In this document: in pieces, positions 45,971 through 55,296 of the stretch
Position numbering within the stretch: position 1 is the stretch's first letter
How the letters are laid out: each line of letters opens with the position of its first letter
Origin: Synechocystis sp. PCC 7509
Lineage (GTDB): Bacteria; Cyanobacteriota; Cyanobacteriia; Cyanobacteriales; Chroococcidiopsidaceae
DNA length: 64,000 bases
Reading direction: 5' to 3'
Assembly (NCBI RefSeq): GCF_000332075.2
Contig: NZ_ALVU02000001.1
Location: 2,802,324-2,866,323 of the forward strand
Translations under genes and position numbers: made by a program
The notes under the pieces: generated by a model
Told to the model about the DNA's origin: nothing
Databases searched by the model: none
The model's input: only the letters and a program-made list of their open reading frames with translations

Positions 45971-48199
45971 CTAGGAATTGGAAAACACTATACCGTTTAA
46001 TACTTGGTGTTGTGGAGGTCTGTCTTTGGCGTAAGTGCAAACAATATTGGCAATAATTGCTAATCCAACTTCTCCAGCTAGACTCATAATTGATTCTGGA
46101 TGAAACTGTACCGCCGCAATGGGTAAGGTTTGGTGTTCAATGCCCATAATTACGTCGTCATGGGAGATTGCGGTTACTTTTAGTTCTGGGGGAAGTTTTT
46201 GCGGTAAAGCAAATAAAGAGTGGTATCTACCTACTTCAAAAGATTCTGGTAAACCTTGAAATGTCCCAGAGTCTGGATCTGTGACTATAATCCGCGATGA
46301 TTTGCCATGTTGAGGATAATCTAAAACTCCCAATTCACCGCCGAAAGCTTCCACAATTCCTTGCAAACCCAAACAAACCCCAAAAATTGGCAATTGCCGA
46401 CGAACGCAAGCTTTTACAGTATCTGGTACGCCAAAATCATCAGGTCTACCAGGACCCGGAGATAAGACAACTAAATCGGGATCTTCGTCGTCCAAAACTG
46501 ACTCAGCAAAACCATGACGTAAGGTAGTTACTGTTGCCCCAGTTTGACGCAGGTAATTAGCTAAGGTGTGAACAAACGAGTCTTCGTAGTCAATTAATAA
46601 AACACGCTTGGTTTTTCCCTGAACCCCAGGATCGCTAATACTTACATATTCATTGTTAGGTAAGCTGCTGTTGGGGATAATCTTGGCGCGGCTAATTGTC
46701 TCAAATAAGGCGGCGGCTTTGGTTCTGGTTTCTTGTTCCTCTGCTTCGGCTATAGAATCATAAAGCACCGTAGCCCCGGCTCTAACTTCCGCGATGGAGT
46801 CTTTTAGTCTAATTGTGCGCAAAATTAAACCTGTATTCAAGTCGCCATTAAATGTCAAACAGCCTACCGCCCCACCGTACCACCGCCGGACGCTATGCTC
46901 GTGCTGTTCTAAAAATTGCATTGCTGCTCGTTTTGGTGCGCCGGTAACCGTCACTGCCCAAGTGTGGGTCAAAAAAGCATCTAAAGCATCAAATTCCGGT
47001 CTTAGTAAGCCTTCTACGTGGTCTACCGTGTGAATTAAGTGGCTATATAGTTCAATTTGTCGTCGTCCAATTACTCGTACTGAACCTGGTTCGCAAATTC
47101 TTGATTTGTCGTTGCGGTCTACATCCGTACACATGGTTAATTCGGCTGCGTCTTTGCCAGAGTTGAGTAAGATCAAAATTTGATCGGCATCATCGATCGC
47201 ATTTTGTCCCCGGCTAATTGTGCCGCTAATCGGGCAAGTTTCAATTCTTTTTCCTTCTACTCTGACAAACATTTCTGGCGATGCGCCAATTAAATACTCT
47301 CCCCCCAAGTTAAATATAAAACCGTAAGGGCTAGGATTGATTTGCTGTAATGTTTGAAATAACTTACTGGGTGCTTCTTCACAAGCGGCGTAGAAGTTTT
47401 GACTAGGGACAACTTCAAACAAATCGCCTCGGCGAAAGTATTCTAAGGCTGTATGCACTTTGCTTGCATATTCGCCGGGTGCGTGATCGACGTTGCGCTC
47501 TACGATCGCGCGACTTCCTCTATAATCAATTGCTTCCCCTAATCTTGGCAACCCTGTTGTATTTCCGTACTGGGTTTCAAATTCGTACTGCAATAGATAA
47601 GCACTTTGCAAGTAGTAATCAACTATTACTAATTCATCGGGCAAATACAGAACTAAATCGCGCTGATCTTCTGGTCTAGTTTGGGTTTTGGGTACAGACT
47701 CAAATTGATAAACTAAGTCGTAACCAAACGCGCCGTATAGCCCCAAATGTTCGTCTTCGTGACTATAAAAAGCATGGAGAATTTCGCGGACAATGCTAAA
47801 AGCAGATGGTTGTCTGCTACGTTCTTCTTCAGCAAATAAGCGATCGCTTTGTACAATTGAACCTGCAATACAATTTGCGTCTACAGTAATAGTTTCAAGT
47901 TGGGACTTTTTGGTTAATTTCTCCGCTAAAAAAGCAATTAGAATTTTACCGCGTTTGTTTAGAGCTTTAATTGTAAAATTGCGATCACACGTACTTAATT
48001 CCAAGGGTGGGTTTACAAATCCCATCGCCCATCTTTTGTATCTTCCTGGATATTCGTAACTACTACCTAATAAGCCTCCTCTTTGAGAGTTGAGACTCCA
48101 TAAAATATCTTCTAAAGCTGTCTCTAGCGCTACTTCAGTAGCTTTGCGCGATACATTAATGCCGCTTTTGGTTGTATAGCAGTGGGAGTCAAACATCAT
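45971..48199 (-). CDS. trpE: Anthranilate synthase, fused components I and II (TrpE-TrpG)
   Basis: Residues 1-510 form component I (SPYGFIFNLGGEYLIGASPE, ETCPISGTISRG, LTMCTDVDRNDKSRICEPGS and GAPKRAAMQFLEQHE). Residues 535-742 are the glutamine amidotransferase (VVLSPGPGRPDDFG; nucleophile Cys in GVCLGLQGIV; AVQFHPESIM). Such fusions occur in Rhizobiales and in some cyanobacteria. It makes anthranilate from chorismate and glutamine. The N-terminal tract SSYEYPGRYKRW belongs to the fused type. It starts the aromatic gene run after a 374-bp gap, so it may have its own promoter. Confidence 0.96.
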   Translation of the reverse strand: MMFDSHCYTTKSGINVSRKATEVALETALEDILWSLNSQRGGLLGSSYEYPGRYKRWAMGFVNPPLELSTCDRNFTIKALNKRGKILIAFLAEKLTKKSQLETITVDANCIAGSIVQSDRLFAEEERSRQPSAFSIVREILHAFYSHEDEHLGLYGAFGYDLVYQFESVPKTQTRPEDQRDLVLYLPDELVIVDYYLQSAYLLQYEFETQYGNTTGLPRLGEAIDYRGSRAIVERNVDHAPGEYASKVHTALEYFRRGDLFEVVPSQNFYAACEEAPSKLFQTLQQINPSPYGFIFNLGGEYLIGASPEMFVRVEGKRIETCPISGTISRGQNAIDDADQILILLNSGKDAAELTMCTDVDRNDKSRICEPGSVRVIGRRQIELYSHLIHTVDHVEGLLRPEFDALDAFLTHTWAVTVTGAPKRAAMQFLEQHEHSVRRWYGGAVGCLTFNGDLNTGLILRTIRLKDSIAEVRAGATVLYDSIAEAEEQETRTKAAALFETISRAKIIPNSSLPNNEYVSISDPGVQGKTKRVLLIDYEDSFVHTLANYLRQTGATVTTLRHGFAESVLDDEDPDLVVLSPGPGRPDDFGVPDTVKACVRRQLPIFGVCLGLQGIVEAFGGELGVLDYPQHGKSSRIIVTDPDSGTFQGLPESFEVGRYHSLFALPQKLPPELKVTAISHDDVIMGIEHQTLPIAAVQFHPESIMSLAGEVGLAIIANIVCTYAKDRPPQHQVLNGIVFSNS

Positions 48200-48573
48200 A
48201 GAAATTTTCTCACAGATTTACTGCTTAAAGGTATTGGCAATTACTTTTTTATAAAAATGCTGACAAAAAACGCAATTTACATAAATATTTTGTTCGTAAT
48301 TATAATTTAATGACGATAACTAATTTGTTTTGCAGTCTTTTTGCAAGAGATCGGCTATAAAGTAGTTGCTCTCTTTGCCAGAATAATTGTTATCAATAAA
48401 GATTAACAATGAATTTTCTTTTGATTGACTTGCCAATTACTTTGATATTGAAAATTTAATCCTCTATCAAAGAATACAAAAAATAAAAACTGATTTTACA
48501 TCTTTCTTTAGAGATATCTTAGTAAGAATAAATTAGTTTATAAGCTAGAAAAAATGCGATCGCACTTAATTAT
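48200..48573 (-). other. AT-rich gap between eboF and trpE
   Basis: No reading frame is supported. The stretch is strongly AT-rich, with TATA-like tracts. A weak stem ATTGTTATC (48386-48394) / GATTAACAAT (48401-48410) is the only structure seen. As the gap precedes trpE on the minus strand, it is the likely place for an internal promoter of the aromatic genes. No known operator is recognised. Confidence 0.5.
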
Positions 48574-49944
48574 TTATTCGGTAAGATGCCGGATAAGTAA
48601 CTTACATACATCGGTGGCAGCAATAGTATTTACATCTAACAAATTAGACTTTTGAGTAATAAATATTGGCTGATCTTGAGGGGAAACATTAATAGCACCA
48701 TGAGAACCACGTACTAAATTAGCATCCATTGGTATAACATCCATTAAGTAGCGAAAACCTAGCTTTTTTTGTAATAGTTTTAAACCAACTTTAAGTTGAG
48801 GAACTTTGATTTGTGGATCGATAAATAATTCCACCGGATCGTAGCCTGGTTTGCGGTGAATATCGACAGTAGAGGCAAAATCAGGAGCGCAAGCGTCATC
48901 TAACCAATAATAATAAGTAAACCAACTATTTGAAGATGCGATCGCTACCAATTCTCCAGAACGAAAATGATTGAGATGATAAGCTGTTTTTTCATCTTCT
49001 AGAACCTGCGCCACACCGGGGGTTGATTCTAAGATATCGCGGACTTTGGGTATATAACTAGGGTCATTTACATAGATATGGGCAACTTGATGATCGGCAA
49101 CCGCAAAAGCCGAACTAGCACCAGGATCGAGCAATTCGCGCCCTAATTCTTCTCTTACTGCTAATAAACCATTTTCTCGCAACACGCGATTTAGGTGGAC
49201 TGGTTGCGAAACATCGGTAATACCATATTCTGATAGTACAATTACTTGAGCATTTCGAGCTTCATAGTAAGCAATCAAATCGCCACAAATAGCGTCAATT
49301 TCTTGCAAATCTTGGTGAATTAAGCTGTTTTTAGTGCCAAGACGCTGCAATACGTAATCTAAGTGAGGTAAATAAACTAAAGTTAGCGTCGGATTGTAAC
49401 GTTCTTCCGTCCACTTAGCACTATCTGCAATCCACTGACTAGAAGTTATGTTTGTATTGGGTCCCCAGAAGTTAAATAAGGGAAATTGACCTAAATCATT
49501 GGTAATATGCGATCGCATTTCCCCAGGTTGGGTATAAATATCGGGAATTTTGCGACCATCGGCGGGATATAAAGGGCGCGGTGTAATAGCGTAATCTACC
49601 GAGGAGTACATATTGTACCACCAGAACAAATTAGCACAGGTAAAAGACGAATCGAGCGATCGGGCCATATCCCAAATTTTCGGCGCTTGGACTAATTTAT
49701 TTGATTGTTTCCAAAATTTCACTTCGCATTCATCGCGGAAGTACCACCCATTCCCAACAATGCCATGTTCGTCAGGTAATTTGCCAGTTAAATAAGTTGC
49801 TTGTGCTGTACAAGTAACTGCTGGGAGTACGGGTTTAATATTGGCTAGTTGTCCATTTTTTGCCCAACGGGATAAATGAGGGGTGTGTTCTCCAAGTAAG
49901 CTAGGGGTTAAGCCAACGACATTTAAAACAACTGTTTTTTGCAT
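48574..49944 (-). CDS. eboF: EboF-like alkaline phosphatase superfamily protein
   Basis: Nucleotide pyrophosphatase-type fold: VVLNVVGLTPSLLGEHTPHL at the N-terminus, the nucleophile Thr region AVTCTAQATYLTGKLPDEHG, DSAKWTEERYNPTLTLVYLP and RGSHGAINVSPQDQPIF with metal His residues. ATG at 49944 is chosen; the longer frame begins at a TTG in non-coding-looking sequence and would add 16 residues. The gene is the last of the ebo set. Ebo proteins are linked to export of scytonemin intermediates; the phosphatase activity is inferred from the fold. Confidence 0.85.
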   Translation of the reverse strand: MQKTVVLNVVGLTPSLLGEHTPHLSRWAKNGQLANIKPVLPAVTCTAQATYLTGKLPDEHGIVGNGWYFRDECEVKFWKQSNKLVQAPKIWDMARSLDSSFTCANLFWWYNMYSSVDYAITPRPLYPADGRKIPDIYTQPGEMRSHITNDLGQFPLFNFWGPNTNITSSQWIADSAKWTEERYNPTLTLVYLPHLDYVLQRLGTKNSLIHQDLQEIDAICGDLIAYYEARNAQVIVLSEYGITDVSQPVHLNRVLRENGLLAVREELGRELLDPGASSAFAVADHQVAHIYVNDPSYIPKVRDILESTPGVAQVLEDEKTAYHLNHFRSGELVAIASSNSWFTYYYWLDDACAPDFASTVDIHRKPGYDPVELFIDPQIKVPQLKVGLKLLQKKLGFRYLMDVIPMDANLVRGSHGAINVSPQDQPIFITQKSNLLDVNTIAATDVCKLLIRHLTE

Positions 49945-50052
49945 AGTTTTTATGGGAGTTAATTTAAAAAATTGCGGTTTGTAGGGGCGCAATGTATTGC
50001 GCCCCTACGCTTTTTGGGGGGAAAACATGGAATAATCTTGTTTAGAAAATCC

Positions 50053-51291
50053 TTAGGAGATCGCAGCAGGTTGTGGTTGAATCGCCAAGCCTTTTTGTAA
50101 TACCCACTCATACTCTCTTTGGATAGATGCGAGTATATCGATTTTCATTTCTGGTGGTAAAACATCCCAAGTATAGGTTTCAATTTCTAGATGCTGACAA
50201 ACAGGATTTGCTTGGAGTAATTGCAAAACTGCCACAATATCATCTTGGGTAGATTGCAAAAGTTGATAATCGTGGATAAAAATAGGTACGTGAAAATGCG
50301 ATCGCCATTCTTGAGCTTTTGAATTTTTTAGATGTGGTAAAGCTGTAACTAAATCGGGGTAATGATGCAATGAACCATCTGAGTAACGTTCGATAACTTG
50401 ATGCAAGTAAGTAGATTCAGCAAAAGGACACAAACGTGCTAGTAAAACCTCTCTATTTGTAGGTAAAGCAACTTTTATTGCTGCACTTAGCTGAATTTTA
50501 CCGATTTTGATGTCAGAGTCCTGAAAACGAGCAAAAACCGTAGCCGGGTTTTCGTATTCCACTGCAAAATGACAAGTATCGTAGCAAATACGAATATGTT
50601 CGAGTAATTGCGTCTTGGCTAATTTGGGAGAGATACCCAAAGATTTAGATAGAATTGCGCCGCTAACTGGGAGTAACCAGTTAGTAAAAAAATCAATTAC
50701 TTCTGTTGTATTTTCGAGCAATCCATCGGGTTCAGGTTCTATATCTAGATGTATGAGTTTCCCGGTTTGCTGGCGAATTGTGATTAATTCAGCAGTGAGG
50801 GAAGCAAGATTAAGACAACTAGAATTGAAAATGTGACTTTCGGCAATGCGATCGCCTTTCCACCAGGGTTTGTAAGATATAGGTAAAGTAGAAATCCCCC
50901 CTTCCATACCTTGAGGTAATAAAGCGGAGAGAATTTTAGCTAAATTGATTGTGTAATCTAAACGTTCTTGTGTAGACCAATCCGGCGAATAAACGGCATC
51001 TTTGACAACTTGGTGATGAAATCCGCCATAAGGAAAGCCATTGAGAGTAAATACATACAAGTCTTGATTTGTTAACCAAGACTGAAATTGAGTTAAATTA
51101 TCTTTTTCTAATAGTTCTTTTGCAGCAATGTTTGCTAAACGCAGTCCAATCCCAAAAGAGTTTTCTGGAGATAAGCGCGACTTTAGAACAGGGATATAAT
51201 GCTTTAAATTGGCAAAAACTTCATTCCAACCTTCGCCAGGATGAATATTAGTGCAGTAAGTTAGATGGATATTGTCTTTACCGATTTGCAT
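50053..51291 (-). CDS. eboE: EboE-like TIM-barrel metabolite traffic protein
   Basis: It is a sugar isomerase-like TIM barrel: HLTYCTNIHPGEGWNEVFAN, FTLNGFPYGGFHHQVVKDAV, GKLIHLDIEPEPDGLLENTT and ICYDTCHFAVEYENPATVFA, with Glu, Asp and His at barrel ends that could bind a metal. It is 412 residues long and matches the EboE family by motif order. It follows eboD by 350 bp, a gap filled by tandem repeats, and precedes eboF by 108 bp. No enzymatic activity has been established for the family. Confidence 0.87.
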   Translation of the reverse strand: MQIGKDNIHLTYCTNIHPGEGWNEVFANLKHYIPVLKSRLSPENSFGIGLRLANIAAKELLEKDNLTQFQSWLTNQDLYVFTLNGFPYGGFHHQVVKDAVYSPDWSTQERLDYTINLAKILSALLPQGMEGGISTLPISYKPWWKGDRIAESHIFNSSCLNLASLTAELITIRQQTGKLIHLDIEPEPDGLLENTTEVIDFFTNWLLPVSGAILSKSLGISPKLAKTQLLEHIRICYDTCHFAVEYENPATVFARFQDSDIKIGKIQLSAAIKVALPTNREVLLARLCPFAESTYLHQVIERYSDGSLHHYPDLVTALPHLKNSKAQEWRSHFHVPIFIHDYQLLQSTQDDIVAVLQLLQANPVCQHLEIETYTWDVLPPEMKIDILASIQREYEWVLQKGLAIQPQPAAIS

Positions 51292-51336
51292 AATTTTTGT
51301 TTTCGATCGTAAAAAAGTCGATATAAAAGGCGGAAA

Positions 51337-51542
51337 TTTTCTAAACCCTCACCTAACTACTGCTAGGACGCACAGAGATCGAACATTTACAGATAAGACA
51401 TTAATTTTCTAAACCCTCACCTAACTACTAGCTAGGACGCACAGAGATCAAACATTTACAGATATGACATTAATTTTCTAAACCCTCACCTAACTACTAG
51501 CTAGGACGCACAGAGATCGAACACTTACAGATATGACATTGT
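51337..51542. repeat. Three tandem 68-69-bp repeats between eboD and eboE
   Basis: Units start at 51337, 51405 and 51474 with TTTTCTAAACCCTCACCTAA. They continue through CTAGGACGCACAGAGATC and end in ACAGAT(A/T)(A/T)GACATTAA-type sequence. The second and third carry a CTAG insertion. The third joins directly to the GC-rich element at 51545, as does the related single unit at 36402, so the two repeat types travel together. Confidence 0.9.
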
Positions 51543-51544
51543 TT

Positions 51545-51616
51545 GCAGGGGGTTTGGGGGAGGCAACTCGTCCCCCAATGGGGGGTTTGGGGGGCAGACC
51601 CCCCAATATTTGGTTT
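51545..51616. repeat. GC-rich double-hairpin repeat after the tandem array
   Basis: This is the fourth copy, reading TGCAGGGGGTTTGGGGGAGG, then CAACTCGTCCCCCAATGG and GGGGTTTGGGGGGCAGACC, and ending CCCCAATATTTGGTTTT. It lies in the leader of eboE, just after the eboD stop (51642 is its last base in the other direction). Confidence 0.9.
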
Positions 51617-51641
51617 TATATTGAAAATTTAGAAAAGCATT

Positions 51642-52835
51642 TTAAAGCGCCAACAGTTCCCTAATAGCGTCCAAATAAATAGAGACATCAACCTCATGCA
51701 CCTCGACCCCTTGACCGATTCCTTCTAAAAGCATCAAAGTCAATTCGCCCCCTAAATGCTCTCTAAACTCCATCAACCCGCCAAGTAAACACCGAGAAGT
51801 AGGAGGAGAATTTAGTTGTTCAGCAAGTTCTGGAACAGATAAAGTAAACCCAATAGCCACAAGCGTATTAATAATTTGTTGCCATTCGGTTCGAGATAGC
51901 AGCCCAGACAAGTAAGAATAAGTGCTATCAAGGGCAATACCAATTGCTACCGCTTCCCCATGCCGCAAGCGAAAATCAGTTAATTGTTCTAACTTATGCG
52001 CCGCCCAGTGACCAAAATCGAGAGGACGAGAAGAACCCATTTCAAAAGCATCGCCGCTAGTAGCAATATGTTCTAAATGTAACTGAGCGCAACGATAAAT
52101 CAATTGCTGCATAACTTCCATGTCTCGCTGCGCTAACTGTTTGGCATTAGACACAATAAAATCAAAAAAGTCAGCATCTTTAATTAAAGCTACCTTAATT
52201 GCTTCAGCAATGCCCGATCGCCAATCGCGATCGCTCAACGTAGTCAAAAAGTTAAAATCATTGAAAACTGCGTAAGGTGCGGCAAAACTGCCTAAAAAGT
52301 TCTTCTTTCCAAAAGCATTAATTCCATTTTTTACCCCCACACTCGAATCATTTTGCGCCAATGCAGTTGTAGGAATGCGAATAAGCCTAACACCCCGATG
52401 AGCGGTAGCGGCGGCGTAACCTACCATATCTAACACTGCGCCACCACCAATTGCTAAAACGTAGGAATGACGACACAACCCAACATTGTTGATAACTTCG
52501 TGAATCTGCGTTAATAACTGGGGGTCATTTTTGGCTGATTCTCCTCCAGGAACTACCATTGGTTCGGTAGCTAAAGTTAGTACCTCGCCGTAAAAATTGA
52601 TGTAGTCAGTGATTTGAGCAAGTATCTGGGGATGATGCTCCATTAAACCAGAATCTACAACTGCGATCGCTCTAGTGGTTTCCCCACCCTCAGCAACAAT
52701 CGTTTGCGCTAGTAATGGATTTCCTACTTGAAATAGTCCATTTGTAAACAGAACATCATAACGAAAACTAACCGGGACGCATTGCTCAATTGGTTTTAAA
52801 TTGTAAGAGATTTTTGATTTAGTATTAGTCGCCAT
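51642..52835 (-). CDS. eboD: EboD-like 3-dehydroquinate synthase family protein
   Basis: The dehydroquinate synthase fold has AIGGGAVLDMVGYAAATAHR, RIPTTALAQNDSSVGVKNGI, GIAEAIKVALIKD (metal Glu), FGHWAAHKLE and RHGEAVAIG (metal His residues). It is 397 residues long, with an N-terminal stretch that housekeeping AroB lacks (YNLKPIEQCVPVSFRYDVLF). It belongs with EboD, placed right after a DsbA-like gene. It is thought to act on a cyclic or sugar-like metabolite; the substrate is unknown. Four of the ebo genes lie within a few bp of each other. Confidence 0.87.
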   Translation of the reverse strand: MATNTKSKISYNLKPIEQCVPVSFRYDVLFTNGLFQVGNPLLAQTIVAEGGETTRAIAVVDSGLMEHHPQILAQITDYINFYGEVLTLATEPMVVPGGESAKNDPQLLTQIHEVINNVGLCRHSYVLAIGGGAVLDMVGYAAATAHRGVRLIRIPTTALAQNDSSVGVKNGINAFGKKNFLGSFAAPYAVFNDFNFLTTLSDRDWRSGIAEAIKVALIKDADFFDFIVSNAKQLAQRDMEVMQQLIYRCAQLHLEHIATSGDAFEMGSSRPLDFGHWAAHKLEQLTDFRLRHGEAVAIGIALDSTYSYLSGLLSRTEWQQIINTLVAIGFTLSVPELAEQLNSPPTSRCLLGGLMEFREHLGGELTLMLLEGIGQGVEVHEVDVSIYLDAIRELLAL

Positions 52836-52840
52836 AGTTA

Positions 52841-53470
52841 TTAAATAGCGGAAAATTCCGGTTGCATTGCTTGGATAAATACTTCTACCGATTGCGAACC
52901 ACTGATGCTAACTTTGTTGTTGATGACAAAAAATGGCACGCTGCTGATACCTCGATTTCTTGCGGCTTCTGCTGCTGTCATTACTTCAGCTAATGCCGCA
53001 TCGCCGCTTAATTGCTGCTTTAGCTTGCTTTCGTCAAAGCCAAAATCTTTACCTATACGCGCTAAAACGTTAACATCGCCAATATTTAGCCCATCTTCAA
53101 AGTAAGCTTTATAAACGGCTTCAACAATGACGTTTTTATGGGTTTTTGGTGTCAGCGCAATTAGCTGATGAGAAAGCGTTGTATTGACAGCCAAAAGAAC
53201 TTTGTCAAAATCTAGCTTGACTCCAGCTTTTGCCCCCGATTGGGTTGCATAGTTAAATAGCTGCGTCAATTGATTTGCACCTATACCTTTTCGCAGCTTC
53301 ATAAAGGAGCGAAACCCTACACCTTGAGCCGGAATTGTGTCATCTAAAAGAAAAGGATGCCAACGTATATCTATTGTCTCGTGTTCTATAAGCGCGATCG
53401 CATCAAACAGTTGTTTTTTGCCAATCCGACACCAAGGACAAGCCGTATCGTGAAAAATGTCAATTAACAT
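52841..53470 (-). CDS. DsbA/FrnE family thiol oxidoreductase
   Basis: This is a thioredoxin-like fold with helical insert: FHDTACPWCRIGKKQLFDAI gives the CPWC active site at residues 11-14, and the cis-Pro loop is GISSVPFFVINNKVSISGSQ near residue 180. There is no signal peptide, so it is cytoplasmic as in FrnE/2-hydroxychromene isomerase-like members. Its homologue is part of the Nostoc punctiforme scytonemin operon. Here it is inserted between eboC and eboD (5 and 3 bp gaps), so it is co-transcribed with ebo genes. Confidence 0.85.
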   Translation of the reverse strand: MLIDIFHDTACPWCRIGKKQLFDAIALIEHETIDIRWHPFLLDDTIPAQGVGFRSFMKLRKGIGANQLTQLFNYATQSGAKAGVKLDFDKVLLAVNTTLSHQLIALTPKTHKNVIVEAVYKAYFEDGLNIGDVNVLARIGKDFGFDESKLKQQLSGDAALAEVMTAAEAARNRGISSVPFFVINNKVSISGSQSVEVFIQAMQPEFSAI

Positions 53471-53473
53471 GAT

Positions 53474-54376
53474 TTAAGTTACAGCAAAGACTTTTGCTAA
53501 AGCTATAGAACCAAAAGACAAACCCAGCACTAGCAAGCCGTAGACAAAGCCAGCAAAACCCGCCGCCATACTCGCATCTAAAATAATTAGCGACAAAACC
53601 CCAGCTTTTACAGCTTTACGGATAATATCGGCACTGGGATTGTAAGTAGCAGCAATAAAAGGCGGAAATACTCGCACTGTTAATAAAGCTAAAAATGGTA
53701 AAACTGCCAAAATAAAGTAGTTTGGCAACAATCCTAAAGCCAAAACTCCACAAAGCGCGATCGCCAGTAATAATAAAGCTAGTTTCCCTGTGCTACTTTT
53801 ACCGCCATGTACTTCGCCGCGACTAATGGCTGTAACTGCGGCAATATAAAAAATAGGAATGAGTGCTAAAAACCATAGTTCCCCAACCATTGCAGGGGTT
53901 GCACTCACACCCAAGAGTAAATTGCCACCACGACAAAGACCCATATTTATAGGACTTGCGATCGCATTGTGTTTGTTCCAGGCATCATAAATTAATGCCC
54001 CCATTGCCACAAATGCCGCAATTACCGCGCTAATTAACGAAACTTGCGCCGCCGCCACTATACCTATAGTTAAAAGTACAACTCCTAATATAGTTGCCCC
54101 AAAAACCGAAGCTTTACCCGTAGGAATTGGTCTTTCGGGGCGCTCTATTGCGTCTAACTGGGCATCAAAAACATCATTAAACACCACTCCGCCGCCATAA
54201 AGTCCCGTTGTAGCCAGGATTAGCCAAGCTAGAGGAGTATCTATTGCTGCGCCGGAAGCTGCAAAACCTGTAAGAATATCCGCCCAAGCTGTAACAATAT
54301 TTGCCGGACGCATTAGTTGCAAATACGCCCAAATACGAGTATTTAAGCGGTAATTAGGCTTTAATACAGTAGTCAT
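53474..54376 (-). CDS. eboC: EboC-like UbiA-family prenyltransferase
   Basis: Seven to nine membrane helices and the first Asp-rich motif, NDVFDAQLDAIERPERPIPT near residue 66, define the UbiA family. A weaker second motif lies in the GEVHGGKSSTGKL loop near residue 187. It is 300 residues long. Such enzymes attach isoprenoid tails to aromatic acceptors or other soluble compounds; in the ebo set it may make a lipid carrier. The product is not known. Confidence 0.88.
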   Translation of the reverse strand: MTTVLKPNYRLNTRIWAYLQLMRPANIVTAWADILTGFAASGAAIDTPLAWLILATTGLYGGGVVFNDVFDAQLDAIERPERPIPTGKASVFGATILGVVLLTIGIVAAAQVSLISAVIAAFVAMGALIYDAWNKHNAIASPINMGLCRGGNLLLGVSATPAMVGELWFLALIPIFYIAAVTAISRGEVHGGKSSTGKLALLLLAIALCGVLALGLLPNYFILAVLPFLALLTVRVFPPFIAATYNPSADIIRKAVKAGVLSLIILDASMAAGFAGFVYGLLVLGLSFGSIALAKVFAVT

Positions 54377-54385
54377 TTAGTACCT

Positions 54386-55291
54386 CTACTCAATTAAGGC
54401 GTAATTACTCGCCGTTTCTACTACTGGCTCTTGTCCGCGCAGGACGGAGTTATCATTAAAAGATTGACGTTGATCTATTGGTTGCGGGTTTAACCAGTCC
54501 GATTCTTTCATTTGTCCGCTTTGACTGTAAGCTGTTAAAGCATTTTTGTAACAAACAGTATTGACATAGTCGGCAGAAATATCCCGATCTAACATTAACT
54601 GCGCTGTTTTTGGCACTGCTAAGGGGTCGCTAATGCCCCAATCGGCGCTGCTATCAACAATAATGCGATCGCATCCATACTGACGTACAACTTCCACCAT
54701 CCGCGCATTACCCATCTTTGTATGCGGGTAAATTGTAAAAGCTGCCCAAAAACCCCGATCTAAAACTTCTTTGACCGTTTCCTCATTATTGTGGTCAATA
54801 ATTACTTTAGTTGGATCTACCCCATGCTCTATGCAGACATCCATACTCCGGCTTGTCCCAGCTTTTTTATTGCGGTGGGGAGTGTGAATTAACACCACCA
54901 TATCTAACTCTTTGGCAAGTTCTAATTGCGCTCGAAAACATTTATCTTCAGCTTGGGTCATGTCATCGTAGCCAATCTCACCAATGGCAACTACACCCTC
55001 TTTACAAGCAAATAAAGGCAATAATTCCAATACCTGCGCCGCCAAGGCTTCATTATTTGCTTCTTTGGGATTTAAGCCCATAGTGCAGTAATGTTGAATC
55101 CCAAATTGGTTAGAACGAAACCGCTCCCAGCCTACCAAGCTACTAAAATAATCTTGAAACGATCCGGCATTAGTGCGGGGTTGTCCTAGCCAAAAAGCCG
55201 GCTCAATTACTGCCACAATGCCTGATTCGCGCATAATCAGATAATCGTAAGTTGTCCGCGCGGTCATGTGGATATGAGGATCTATAAACAT
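54386..55291 (-). CDS. eboB: EboB-like TatD-family metal-dependent hydrolase
   Basis: The metal motif HIHMT is near the start (FIDPHIHMTARTTYDYL), followed by IGEIGYDDMTQAEDKCFRAQ, LIHTPHRNKKAG and IDHNNEETVKEVLD; the last Asp is in IIVDSSADWG. ATG at 55291 is chosen: it begins FIDPHIHM and lies 5 bp after the eboA stop. A longer frame from 55333 would overlap eboA by 37 bp. The family is a TIM-barrel hydrolase; the substrate is unknown. Confidence 0.88.
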   Translation of the reverse strand: MFIDPHIHMTARTTYDYLIMRESGIVAVIEPAFWLGQPRTNAGSFQDYFSSLVGWERFRSNQFGIQHYCTMGLNPKEANNEALAAQVLELLPLFACKEGVVAIGEIGYDDMTQAEDKCFRAQLELAKELDMVVLIHTPHRNKKAGTSRSMDVCIEHGVDPTKVIIDHNNEETVKEVLDRGFWAAFTIYPHTKMGNARMVEVVRQYGCDRIIVDSSADWGISDPLAVPKTAQLMLDRDISADYVNTVCYKNALTAYSQSGQMKESDWLNPQPIDQRQSFNDNSVLRGQEPVVETASNYALIE

Positions 55292-55296
55292 AGTTG

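Noticed and set aside
51337-51542. Tandem 68-bp units as a CRISPR array
   Set aside because: The units are almost identical from end to end, with no variable spacers, and no cas genes are near.
51642-52835. Housekeeping aroB
   Set aside because: The fold is the same, but the extra N-terminal part and position among ebo genes fit EboD better.
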